From: Anthonomus grandis grandis
Taxonomy: Eukaryota > Arthropoda > Insecta > Coleoptera > Curculionidae
Direction of reading: 5' to 3'
Assembly: GCF_022605725.1 (NCBI RefSeq)
Contig: NC_065546.1
Coordinates: forward strand, 40,358,227-40,422,226
DNA: 64,000 nt
Part shown: positions 1 to 9,937 of the stretch, in pieces
Layout: the number at the start of each line of letters is the position of its first letter
Position numbering within the stretch: position 1 is the first letter of the stretch
The notes under the pieces: model-generated
Seen by the model: only the letters and a program-made list of their open reading frames with translations
The model's database searches: none
What the model was told of the DNA's origin: nothing
Program-made: the position numbers and the translations under genes

Positions 1-68
1 TTACCATAAATATCAGGAATTCACACTGCGTGTGGAATTCCTGAACTCGCTCCAGGTGTATATGGTAA
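1..68. repeat. Two-tier foldback hairpin at window edge
   Basis: An outer 8-bp stem pairs TTACCATA (1-8) with TATGGTAA (61-68). Inside it, CAGGAATTC-ACAC (14-26) pairs with GTGTGGAATTCCTG (30-43), with one bulged base and a tiny loop. It lies just outside the broken DD41D element that starts near 225. It may continue left of the window. Its origin is not known; an internal piece of a foldback repeat is the simplest explanation. Confidence 0.55.
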
Positions 69-224
69 AATAAGATTGGTAAAAAGTGGTTGAGTTTGTT
101 TCATACGCGCATTATCCAAGTTTTTTTGAATATTGCGACAAAATTCAGGAACCTGATATTCGCACGAAATTAAGCAAAAAAATGCCTATAAACATAGATC
201 AAAAAACAAAAAAGACATGACGTC

Positions 225-1600
225 ATGAAAAGAGATATAACGTCATCGGTCATTTTTTTAAATGAAATGCTATATTTTTTATTGCATTTATGAAATATAG
301 GCGAAATTCCAAGAAAGTTTCATATATAACACACCTTATCTCAAAACTCAACTGTTTCCGAAATATGTATTCACATTTAAATAACAAGAAAACAAATAAG
401 TACGTCTATTTACAAATTGAGGTAAAATCGAGGATAAAAATAATGTTATAAACACTGCCAATTGTTTCTATTTCCATGTATGCAGTTGTAAAGAATCTCC
501 ATTTTCGAATGTCACTGTCAGTTCAAAAATTAATAGTTTTTATCAGAATAAATTATGGCTAATTTAACGGAAACCCAACGAATTGAATTTTTGATGATGC
601 TAGGGTACGGGGCTCGAGTGTGCACGCAAAAAGAAGTAAGTGAACTGTTTAATGCCAAATACCCAAACCATCCTATTTCTCAGTCAGCAGTAGAATAGAG
701 GACAAATTCATAACTTCAGGTCACGTTAGGGATTTGCTAAGATCAGGTCGTCCAAAAATTTCTGAAGAAACAAAATTAAACGTTCTGCTCTTTGTCGAAG
801 AAAATCCAAACAATGCAACTTCACAGTCGGTACTGGTCAGTGTCAAATCCACACTGGGCAACTGAGGCCCATACACAGTACCGTAAATCTATTAATGTTT
901 GGGTTGGTATCGTGGAAAATAAAGTGATAGGGCCATACTTTTTCGAAGAAAACTTAACAGGACAACGCTTTTTGAATTTTCTTCAAGAAGATCTTATCCC
1001 TGCTTTGGCTGCCCTATACCCAGACGAACAAGACCCTGCTGCCCCCACAGATAATTTATGGTTTCAGTAGCAAGACGGCGCATCGCCATTCCCAGGAAGA
1101 TGGATAGGATGAAGAGGGCCAATAGAGTGGCCGGTCAGGTCACCAGACCTAAATCCCTGCGACTATTTTCTATGGGGGTACCTGAAAAGTAAAATATATA
1201 TTGAGAAGCCAAACAACGTAGAAGATTTGAAAAATAGAATTAGATATGAAAGTGGACGTATATCACCCGAAATAATTGATAGTGTTTTACATGAGTTTGT
1301 AAACCGTCTTGCTTTCTGCCAAGAAGTAAATGGGGATAAGTTTGAACACTTGATACATTAATAAGAGTTTTCACAGTTTATAACATTTTATCCTCCATTT
1401 TATCTTAATTTGTAAATAGACGTACTTACTTGCTTTCTTGTTGGTTAAATGTAAATATTTCTGAAACAGTTGAGTTTTGAGATAAAGTGTGTTATACAAA
1501 ACTTGCTTGGAATTTCGCCATCTGGAATTTAGCATTCCATTTAAAAAAATGACCGATGAGGTTATATCTTTTTTTTTTGTTCCACCCTGCATACAAAAAT
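225..1600 (+). mobile_element. Degenerate DD41D (rosa-like) transposon, internally deleted
   Basis: Inverted repeats of about 230 bp face each other at about 230-465 and 1370-1595. They share, for example, CAAAACTCAACTGTTTC on the left and its complement on the right. The right tip (CCACCCTGCATA) resembles the CACCCTGTA tips of the other copies in this window. The left tip has been lost. The interior encodes a transposase remnant, described separately. Confidence 0.75.
555..1361 (+). pseudogene. DD41D transposase remnant lacking its centre
   Basis: An ATG at 555 opens MANLTETQRIEFLMM, the N-terminal helix-turn-helix start seen in other copies here. A stop interrupts this near 700, and a shifted frame continues SGHVRDLLRSGRPKIS. 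The sequence then jumps directly to HSRYWSVSNPHW. About 100 residues that should include the first catalytic Asp are therefore deleted. The rest is recognisable: NVWVGIVENKVIGPYFF, then an in-frame stop before QDGAS, then EWPVRSPDLNPCDYFLWG and the terminal NGDKFEHLIH. The gene is dead through deletion, stops and frameshift. Confidence 0.8.
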
Positions 1601-1664
1601 TTATGTGAAATAATGCGCAATTAAAAATAAAAATCGACGGGTCCGAGCGTTTTCATCACAGAAT

Positions 1665-1709
1665 GATGTAAATAGCTCCGCAAGAGCGGAGCGCGAAGCT
1701 ATTTACATC
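1665..1709. repeat. 13-bp stem hairpin
   Basis: GATGTAAATAGCT (1665-1677) and its exact complement (1697-1709) enclose a GC-rich centre, CCGCAAGAGCGG. The pairing extends outward (CACAG/CTGTG) across a 3-base interruption. It lies just beyond the right end of the first DD41D element. I see no coding or RNA-gene signature. Confidence 0.55.
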
Positions 1710-1989
1710 TGTGGTTTTCATTATACACTTCAAATTTTTATATTGTGCATGTGTGCTTGTGCTCAGGTCTTATTTTTGAGCAAAACCGAGTGTACAGCAT
1801 TCAGATGAATGTTTTGCTGTTCTGAATTAATCTTAAAATAAAGCTTGTTGCACCGATGATAATATTAGGGATAACTTTAGTATGTATGTTACGCATTACC
1901 AAAGCTATCCCTAAAAGCATGGAGCTGCCACATCGGTCAGGAGGGATTGTTTCTTTTTCTTATTTTTAATCGCTAGATCTGACTTATTT

Positions 1990-2085
1990 ATCGTGATTCA
2001 TCTGCCCGTGTGAATCTGGGTGTACTATTTGATAGTACCTTCAGCAGAATCAACTATTCAAGCTATTTCCGAGTTATGTCACAAT
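1990..2085 (+). pseudogene. Short non-LTR reverse-transcriptase fragment
   Basis: One frame reads SSARVNLGVLFDSTFS. This resembles the region of Jockey/CR1-type reverse transcriptases just after the active site (LGVxFDS). Only about 30 residues are recognisable, with no tail or start. The stretch from 1710 to 1990 shows nothing I can assign. Confidence 0.35.
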
Positions 2086-2089
2086 GTGT

Positions 2090-2212
2090 ACCAACCTTTA
2101 TTTTCGCCAGGATAGGACAGACTAAGACGATATGATTGATAGTTTTACTGAAGGCATGGCAAAATCTGCATTTTTGCATTTTTGTTTACAGCTAGTTTCT
2201 TTATTTCATCCT
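2090..2212 (-). pseudogene. R4/Dong-like retrotransposon C-terminal fragment
   Basis: This segment is homologous to plus-strand sequence at about 6325-6420. Read on the minus strand across frames, both give the C-terminal zinc-knuckle region of R2/R4-type non-LTR elements. The better copy at 6325-6420 reads CRLCHAFTETIHHIVSGC. This copy is a relic cut off by the DD41D element beginning at 2218. Confidence 0.5.
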
Positions 2213-2217
2213 ATATA

Positions 2218-2587
2218 CAGGGTGTTCATTTGAAAACTTTCCACCAAGGATTTATCGAAAACCACTGTTTAAAAAAAAAACGCCGAAATACGTCAAAAAG
2301 TTTGTCAAGGGGAACAACTTTCTAACCTAAAATTACTTCACCCCCTTTCACCCTCTGCCCCCCAGGGTCATCCCCTTAAAAATTTTAAATGGCAAGGGGT
2401 ATCGAGTAATAGCTTGTTTAAAAGGTCTTTCGAAGTCTTTTATTTTGACGTTTGATTTTTTTAAATCGGTCTATTCGTTTTCGAGAAAATTAGAAAAATC
2501 TTTATTTATCTTAATTTGTTCAGATAGAAAACAAAAACATGAAAATATCAATTTTTATTTCAATAAGTGTTCAAAATGTTGCCCGTT
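2218..2587 (+). repeat. Left terminal inverted repeat (about 370 bp)
   Basis: This is the reverse complement of 5041-5409 with few differences. Its inner end reads GTTCAAAATGTTGCCCGTT, the antisense of the transposase C-terminus NGQHFEHLL. Confidence 0.88.
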
Positions 2588-3092
2588 CGAGTTTGCCAAA
2601 TCTACAATTCGAATATAATTTAAAACGAAAACTACCAACATAAATAGCAATTCCGAAGATTAGACGTGGAAAAAACTAAATAACAACCTGAATTTTTTTC
2701 CGCATTCTTTTCATCAACACAGATACCTGGGCGAACTGTATTCATTGTTATACCTGCTTAGTTATTTATAGTTGCTAAGGAAAATAAAGAATTTATTTTG
2801 CCGTCAGTTACACTTGTGACAGTCTTGGAATAGTAAAAATTTATTTGTTGAATTGAAGATTTTACTTCCAAAATGATTTACACACTAGCCGAAAGAGTGG
2901 AAATTATTCTAATTTATGGTGCCCAAAATCAATGTGCTCGGCAAACTGCCGTCACGTTTAACGCCAGACATCTGGAGAAGATAACTTTGCATAGGTATGT
3001 TTTGGACCTTGTTACTAAGTTTACTGAAACTGGATCTGTTGCAAATAAAAAACGTGATCATCGGCGAATTTTGGATGAAACCGCTCAAGTTT

Positions 3093-4224
3093 CAAGTTTC
3101 AAGGAGCAAGCTTCAAATTATCGTCCAATCGCTCTCCTTCCAGCATTATCGAAGATCATAGAAAGATTGGTTAAAAAAAGGCTATAAATCATTCCTGTTT
3201 AAATATAAAATACTAACTCCTCATCAATTTGGCTTCTTAAGTACTAATGATGTTCTCCCTTTTTAACAGTGTTTACTACAGTATAAACAATCATCACTCA
3301 ACAGCAACTATTTTTTGTGATTTCTCCAAGGCTTTTGATTGTGTAAACCATACTATCTTGATCAACAAATTACAGCACTATGGGTTCAGAGGAACGCCTC
3401 TCGAATGGTTTAAGTCCTATCTTAGCTACAGAAGGCAGCTTGTAAAGGTGGATACGACCATGTCTTCTAGCAGACCAATAGAATGTGGGGTACCTCAAGG
3501 TTCAGTTCTGGGTCTAATTCTGTTTCTGCTGTTTATTAATGATATGGCCCATCTTAACATTAGCGGCAAAATCTGTCTCTTTGCCGATGATACTAGCTTT
3601 ACATGGAGCAATCCGGATGTTGCGGCACTTCATGCAACTATTGCTAAAGACCTTATCAACATTAAATCGTGGTGCGGTTTAAATCTTCTCTGCTTAAACA
3701 TCTCAAAAACTAAAGTCTTATCTTATAAAGGTACTCTCCAACCCTTTGTACTTAGCAACACCAGCTTGGACGTTGTTGAATCTGTGAAATTTTTGGGACT
3801 TATTGTTGAGATTTCTTTGAAGTGGGAATTATATATCGATGTTTTATCTAATAAATTAAGTTCAGCTTGTTTTGCCATAAGATCAGTTTCCAGGGAATTA
3901 AATCTTTCGTCATCAAGAACAGTGTATGATGCCCTTTTTGAGTCCCATCTTCGTTACGCCCTTCCATTCTGGGGCACATGCTGTGTGACTCAGTTTAAGC
4001 GCATATTTAAACTACAAAAGAGAGCGGTTCGCTACTTACTAGGACTTGATAGTCGAGCTCCAGGTACATTTATGTCTTTTGTACCCAGTTATGTATATAT
4101 TTATTAAATACTTGTATTTTGGTTTCTATATTTGTGTGTTTTGCTTTTTATGTATAGCTTTGTCTACAAAATGTTTTTAATTTTTTGACAATAAAGCATA
4201 TTTGATTGATTGATTGATTGATTG
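3093..4224 (+). mobile_element. 5'-truncated Jockey-like LINE inserted in the transposase
   Basis: AAGTTT flanks both ends (3087-3092 and 4225-4230), the likely target duplication. The reverse transcriptase reads YRPIALLPALSKIIERLV, IFCDFSKAFDCVNHTIL, GVPQGSVLG and the active-site box FADDTSF (residues about 113-119 of the 3247-4107 reading frame). It ends in LRYALPFWGTCCVTQF. A stop and frameshift lie near 3185-3240. The 3' end has an AATAAA signal and a (TTGA)n tail at 4201-4224. A second copy of the same family lies at 11055-12770. Confidence 0.88.
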
Positions 4225-4416
4225 AAGTTTTGGGTCATTTTGGAATAAATCCTAATACTTCATTACGCAAAATTGTTGCTGCCACTGGTATTTCATTAGG
4301 CTCTGTTCACACAGTTATCAAACTTCATAAATTTCATCCATTCAAAATAAAGATATTGCAAGAGTTAACCGAAGACGATTTCGATAGGCGAGTTGAGTTT
4401 TGTGAAAAAATGACTG

Positions 4417-4461
4417 AAGCGATTAATGATAATACTATTCATGTATTATCATTAATCGCTT
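4417..4461. repeat. Perfect 19-bp inverted repeat inside the transposase
   Basis: AAGCGATTAATGATAATAC (4417-4435) is followed by a 7-base loop and its exact reverse complement (4443-4461). It sits where relatives encode the FSDE motif with the first catalytic Asp, and the second arm introduces a stop. This looks like a fold-back (template-switch) mutation. Confidence 0.8.
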
Positions 4462-5040
4462 AGGGATTTGTTAATGAGCATAACTGTAGATATTGGAGCA
4501 ATGAAAATCCTCATGCATTTGTAGAAGGGCATACCCAGTACCCTCAAAAAATTAATGTATGGGTAGGCATTTTAGGAAATAAAGTGATTGGGCTATTATT
4601 TATTAACGGAAATTTAAATGGAGACATTTATTTGGATATGTTGGAAAATTCCATTAATCCGCTTATCACTGAATCCATTGAAAACCAAATCGATGATGAT
4701 GGAAACCCTATTTTTGATGAGGCTGAAATATATTTCCAGCAAGACGGCGCTCCTCCTCACTCACTATGTTCTTCCCGTTCGGGAATGGCTAGACGACGAA
4801 TTTCCAGATAAATGGATAGAGCGAAGGGGGACTATAGAATGGCCTGCTAGATCTCCTGATAGAACGCCGTTAGACTTTTTTCTATGGGGTCATTTGAAAT
4901 CTATTGTGTTTACTCCCCAACCTGAAAGTTTGGATGAACTTCGTCAATGCATCATCGACAGCTGCCATGATATCCCACAACATGTTTTTGAAAATGTCCG
5001 TGAGGAATTTGAACATCGCCTATATCATTGTTTGGCCAAA

Positions 5041-5409
5041 AACGGGCAACATTTTGAACACTTATTGAAATAAAAACTGATATTTTTATGTTTTTGTTTT
5101 CTATCTGAACAAATTAAGATAAACAAAGATTTTTTAAATTTTCTCGAATACGAATCGACCGATTTAAAAAATCAAATGTCAAAATAAAAGACTTCGAAAG
5201 ACCTTTTAAACAAGCTATTACTCGATGCCTCTTGCCATTTAAAATTTTTAAGGGGATGACCCTAGGGGCAGAGGGTGAAAGGGGGTGAAGTAATTTTAGG
5301 TTAGAAAGTTGTCCCCTTTGACAAACCTTTTGACGTATTTTGGCGTTTTTTTTTTTATACAGTGGTTTTCGATAAATCCGTGGTGGGAAGTTTTTAAATG
5401 AACACCCTG
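5041..5409 (+). repeat. Right terminal inverted repeat (about 369 bp)
   Basis: Partner of 2218-2587. It begins inside the transposase coding sequence, at the codons for GQHFEHLLK, and ends in ACACCCTG before the TA at 5410. Confidence 0.88.
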
Positions 5410-5510
5410 TATAGTTTGTTGCTGTGGCTTGATTAAGATCAACGCTTTTATAATAAAGAATACGCTACGCACGCTTGCACGATAAGTACGCTTTTATTTC
5501 TGTTTCTATT

Positions 5511-6790
5511 TTATATTTCTGTCTTTAGAATTGCAACAACCACGTCCACATCCGGATTCGGTTTAACATCTAATCCAAATCTGAGACTTAAGCGATATGC
5601 TACATTCACTGCTACCTTATAGAGAAATGCTTCGACATTAGCGGCCTCGTGATCTTTAACGAGGCGTAGTAACAATGGATCTCCGCTATCATAATTTTGC
5701 ATACCATTCCTAAAACCAGCCTACCTTAAGATGAAGGCTCTGAGCGTAAGATGTATTCTCTTACGTGTACTCACATCCAGCTCATGCAATTCATTACGCC
5801 TCCACTTTAGCACTCCAAAGGACTATAGACATATTTGTAGAGTAGCGACCTTGCTTATGAAGCCACGGAAAGCTCCGATTCCTATATTTTACTCAGGCGC
5901 GGCTTATACCTGCTTCGGAGCTTTGTTTCCTGTGTTTGGTTTTGATCGATACCGAGATATCCGTATGTCTTAAGAGTACTCTTCAAAATTGATTTCTCGG
6001 TGAGTTGCCTATTTTCTGGATCGTTTCCATATCAGTCTATTTCTAAGGTTAACACCGCACTCCATAACTATGACTTTGGAATATTCATTCATTTTAGGTC
6101 TGGAAGAAATAGTTTAAGTTCATCGTAATAATAAACGGTCTAAAAAAATACCTCTTGTGGTTTAACCGTAGCTCAAATTAACGTATATGTCAAAAAATAT
6201 GCAAAATATTTATTTTCTTTTAATCTGTTTTTATGAAATTTGTGAGTGAATTAAGCCGCAAATAAGTGATGTTGCAGGGAAGATGTTTTTCTACTGTGCT
6301 ATGCCGTTTCATGTAATCTTGTTTTGGCTATGATGGGACAGCCTGAAACGATATGATGGATGGTTTCAGTGAAGGCATGACAGAGTCTGCATTTTTGTTC
6401 ACAGATAGTTTTTCTTATTTTTGTCTTCATATATTTTGACACACTGTTGTCAGTATGCTTCTGTTTTCACATTTGCATATAACAGCCACGCCTACCTCTG
6501 AGTTATGTTTATTATCTCGTTTTCTATCTGTTTTGTAAGCTGCCCATGTAAAGGTTTGGACTTTTTCTAATTTGGCCATCTTTCACTTGCTGTTTCAGAT
6601 ATTCCTTAATGTCGTTAATTTGCTTCGTCTTAGACTTGTTTGCATTATGGGCTTCTATTTCGTCATCTTTACTGCTATGATTAACATTGTCGTTCATCTG
6701 GCTTTGCAAATATCTGATCACCGTATCCAAGTATTTTTCTTGTTCGCGTGGTTAATTTTTTTATTTCTGCTTGGGTCCATCTGATAATAT
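5511..6790 (-). pseudogene. R4/Dong-like non-LTR retrotransposon relics (two pieces)
   Basis: On the minus strand, 6785-6300 holds WTQAEIKKLTTRTRKIL, KSKPLHGQL and CRLCHAFTETIHHIVSGC. These are the linker and C-terminal zinc-knuckle region of R2/R4-type elements. Further along, about 6000-5700 reads TYGYLGIDQNQ, SFGVLKWRRNELHEL and DVSTRK, which belong earlier in such a protein. The order therefore suggests two fragments in tandem. A 63-codon frame at 5511-5702 (QNYDSGDPLLLRLVKDHEA) follows in the downstream position; I cannot match it firmly. All pieces have stops and frameshifts. Confidence 0.5.
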
Positions 6791-6900
6791 CTAAAGAAAG
6801 AAGGAAAGAAAGAAAGAAAATGTGCTATATTACGTAAGAATAATCTTGTGTACAAGCATCCTACAAGCTAAAAAAAACAAAACACAAATACAATTTCAAA
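6785..6900 (-). repeat. LINE 3' end with (CTTT)n tail, minus strand
   Basis: An AAAG microsatellite (6789-6820) is followed by about 90 bp homologous to 14266-14345, including GTGTACAAGCATC versus GCGTACAAGCATC. Both look like the 3' end of one LINE family inserted on the minus strand. From 6900 to 7500 the sequence is AT-rich, probably the rest of an untranslated region, with nothing else I recognise. Confidence 0.45.
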
Positions 6901-7511
6901 AATTGACAAAACAGTGAACAAAATTAAACACAAGAAGACAAAACTTTTTGAACATACTTGAATTAAAGATAACTAAATAAAACAATCAATTGCTAAATAA
7001 AGGTAATCTACGAACTGGATTACTGGGTACCTGCTAATGATGTTATTCGAGCTGTCATTTTCAAGTAAAAAATAATAAATAAGTAATAAATATTAAATAA
7101 TAAATCTCGTGATTCAAATAGCGTGGGATTTTTACGTCACAAAAAACCCAACCCGAAAAAGTACTAGAGAATTTCACATAAGCATATAGTTAAGGTTATC
7201 CTAACCGGGGTAAGTGTAGCAGGTACCTACTCCAGAGTTTTTTTTTAGTTTTTTGGTTTTAGATTTTCTTCACCTTGTAAGACCTTTAATCTACAGAGAT
7301 CTGTTTGATAGTGAGAGTTATATTACATTGAATGCAGATTGGAGCTATGTCACCCTTGAGAAGATGTTATTGTGTAACGTTTGTAGGCTCTAAAAACTTT
7401 TATCCTGTTAAGCCTAGTTAGTCCAGTTGATTCATTCAGATTGATTTTTATTTGTTGGGTCTTAACTGCATTGTCATATTTCCTCTTTATTATTGGTCGT
7501 TGTATTGAAGA

Positions 7512-8990
7512 AGAAAAAAAGAAGAAAAAGAAAGCTTTATTGTTTCAACAAATAACATTGGTATAAACAAAGCACAAACTAAATAACTAAATAAAACAAA
7601 AATACGAATTTTTACAAAAAATACAAGATTAAAAAAATATATATATAATAAAATATTAAAAATTTAAGTCAAAGGTCAAAATTATCCTCTAAATACTCTG
7701 ACAATCTACAGTAAGCCTTCCCCAGCACCAATCGCTTTAATTTTTCTGCAAATTTATTCTTGCCTTTAATTTTTCGAATCGAAGAAGAAATATGGTTAAA
7801 AAATTTTAAACTGGAATAAATTAAGGAATTCTTTGTTAATGTTGAGTGAGTATAGGCAAGGGTACAATATAAAAACTTCTCGTAAAATTAGGGTTATTAG
7901 CACCTATTACTGAATTAAATTAAGAGTTAATCAAACAACAGGTTGCTAGAATAAACAAGGATGGTTGTTGTGGGTTCATATTTTTTGAGACCGAAAAAAT
8001 GGTTTGCAAGATTGAAAACGATTAAACCCAAACATAAATTTAACCGCTCGTTTTTGGAGAATAAAAAGTGTTTTTTATAAAAAGTGGTCTCGCCACAGGA
8101 GCCCCAGAAGGAAATGCCATATCGTAGATGATACTCCACTAGGGCATAATAAACGTCTCTAGCAATCCTGGCACCCAATTCACAAACTAGCCACCACGAG
8201 CCACCCTCTTTGCTATATCAGTGATGTGCGTCGAGAACTTTAATCTTGAATCAATCCAGGTACCCAAGAACTTGTAAACCTCCTAAAGCTCAAGAAGTTC
8301 AGAGTTCAAAATGGAGACCGGCAACTGACACTTAAGGGTTAGTATATTTGTCTTAGAGACATTAAGTGCTATCAAGTTAGCCTTACACCAATCTCCAAGA
8401 ATATTCAGATCCAAGCCGATAGTTAGATGTAGATCCTCTTTGGTTTTGTCTTATTCCACAAGACAGTGGTGTCATCAGCAAACATAACAAATTTTCCAGA
8501 GATTTTCAAATTTGGAAAGTCATTAACAAAAATTAAAAACAATAAGGGTCCCAATACAAAACCCTGAGGCACACCTACAGGTTGAGCTTTTGAAGTGCTA
8601 TTTTGAAACACTACTACCTGTGATCTATCAGAGAGATAGAATGTAAGCCATTTCAAGGAAACACCACGAAATCCATAAAACTCCAGCTTGCGCAACAGAA
8701 TTCTGTGATCAACACAATCGAATGCCTTAGTGAAGTCACAAAATACAGCTACCCTCATTGAGGCTTAGATAAAGCTGTCTTAGAAATGAAAAAATTGCAT
8801 CGTTTTTACTTAGATAGTTTTGAAAGCCAAATTATGATGTTGATAAAACCTGATTTCTCCTAAGAAAATCCAGCATCCGAATCTTGACGAGTTTTTCGAC
8901 AATTTTTGAAATTGTTGATAAGAGAGAAATTGGTCGATAGTTGGAGGGAGATTCAGTATCATCTTTCTTAAAAAGAGGTACAACGCTTAG
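7512..8990 (-). mobile_element. Degenerate Jockey-like LINE, minus strand
   Basis: Reading leftward from about 8990, the reverse transcriptase gives SPSNYRPISLLSTISKIVE, VAVFCDFTKAFDCVDH (8758), a frame with GVPQGFVLGPLLFLIF and FADDTTVLW, and then YHLRYGISFWG (8178-7927). It ends in an untranslated region with AATAAAGC and an AAG-rich tail at 7512. Several stops and frameshifts make it a pseudogene. The family differs from the LINEs at 3093 and 11055. Confidence 0.82.
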
Positions 8991-9189
8991 CGCCACTCAA
9001 ACGGTTATTAAAATATCTCCTCTTGGCAAATTTAATGATTCTCCTGTACACACCTCTATAGTTATTATAATATGCCATAAAAGTCAAGCAAGAAATAAAG
9101 TATTTTCTAAGCGTAAGCGTGTGTGTTGTATACCATAGACTCAATGTATACCCAGAAAAAGAGATCCAGATAAGTAAAATCTGGAAAAC

Positions 9190-9750
9190 GTAAAGACAAA
9201 TTGACGGAGGCACCATTACGTCCTCTATCTATCCACTTATTTGAGTACCGTACGAATATTAATAATTATAATTTTAATACTTTTTGGTACTTAATCATCC
9301 ATAACCCACATATCCGGCAAAACGTTTTGTACATGCTGCAGATAAATCTCTCCCGTAAATCTTGGAGGAAGAATTACAGAACTAGTTATGAAATTGCCAA
9401 TTATACCCGCCCCTAGATTATTTCAAAACGTATTGAAAATGGTCTCTTCTTTCTGCATGTGGAATTCTTCAGTATATACGTGTACACTATCAAAATTATG
9501 TACCACTCTCCTGGTGAAACAAGCTTTGTCAGTAAACAAAATATTATTGCTACAGTTTAAGATTCTTTCTGTTCTGACATGAATAAAATTACCAAAATAA
9601 GGTAAGAAATAACTGACGTCTTATGGTATGGATATAACAACTGTTCTCTGATCCCGCGAAGAATCTAATGAGTACCATAGCTGCTACCCTCGATCCACTT
9701 TTTTATCTTTCTAGTGCAGATGAGAATTTACACAGTTTTTTCTTTACGCC
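9190..9750 (-). pseudogene. DD41D transposase C-terminal half, decayed
   Basis: The minus strand reads TDKACFTRRVVHNFDSV, which matches the family's SDEATFxxxGxxNxHN motif. It continues with NNLGAGIIGNF and ILPPRFTGEIYLQHVQNVL, cf. GLIGDQLIGP...YLxML. Stops are frequent. An N-terminal piece at 12771-13150 in the same orientation is probably the other half, separated by the mariner and LINE inserted between. The 200 bp before it (8990-9190) hold nothing I can assign. Confidence 0.55.
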
Positions 9751-9757
9751 AATAGTA

Positions 9758-9788
9758 CGAGGGCGGGTCAATAAGTCCGTGACTTTTT
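9758..9788 (+). repeat. Mariner left terminal inverted repeat
   Basis: About 31 bp beginning CGAGGGCGGGTCAATAAG. It pairs with 11022-11052, with a single mismatch (AATAAG versus AATGAG). Confidence 0.92.
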
Positions 9789-9937
9789 GAATTTCCGGCC
9801 CTTTAATGGAAATGGCAACTCTGCTCCTGTCAACAGAGAACTGTCAGTTGACGCCTGTCAAATTTTGAACAAGCTGCGTCATTTAATTTGGGTTTGACAG
9901 CTGTTGATACCAGACTACCACTCGTTTTGAGAAGAAA

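Larger units (their letters stand above)
2873..5073 (+). pseudogene. DD41D transposase interrupted by a LINE and by a hairpin
   Basis: The start MIYTLAERVEIILIYG matches the helix-turn-helix opening of this family. Coding continues to ILDETAQV at about 3090, is broken by a LINE, and resumes as LGHFGINPNTSLRK at 4231. The region expected to hold the first catalytic Asp is replaced by a perfect 19-bp palindrome (4417-4461) ending in a stop. Later motifs are NVWVGILGNKVIG, FQQDGAPPH (second Asp), one frameshift near 4760, then EWPARSPDRTPLDFFLWG (third Asp) and NGQHFEHLLK at the end. It is inactive. Confidence 0.88.
2218..5409 (+). mobile_element. DD41D transposon with 370-bp inverted repeats, split by a LINE
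   Basis: The tips are CAGGGTGTTCATTTG on the left and its near complement on the right, with TA target sites at 2216-2217 and 5410-5411. The inverted repeats (2218-2587 and 5041-5409) are unusually long. The right one includes the last codons of the transposase, so the left one carries an antisense copy of the gene's 3' end. A 1.1 kb LINE fragment is inserted at 3093-4224. Removing it restores a transposase of normal layout apart from later damage. Confidence 0.9.

Noticed and set aside
4201..4224. TTGA microsatellite as an independent repeat
   Set aside because: It is the 3' tail of the LINE inserted at 3093-4224.
5511..5973. Integrated virus fragment
   Set aside because: Neighbouring frames (SFGVLKWRRNELHEL) fit an R4-like retrotransposon, and no viral motif was seen.
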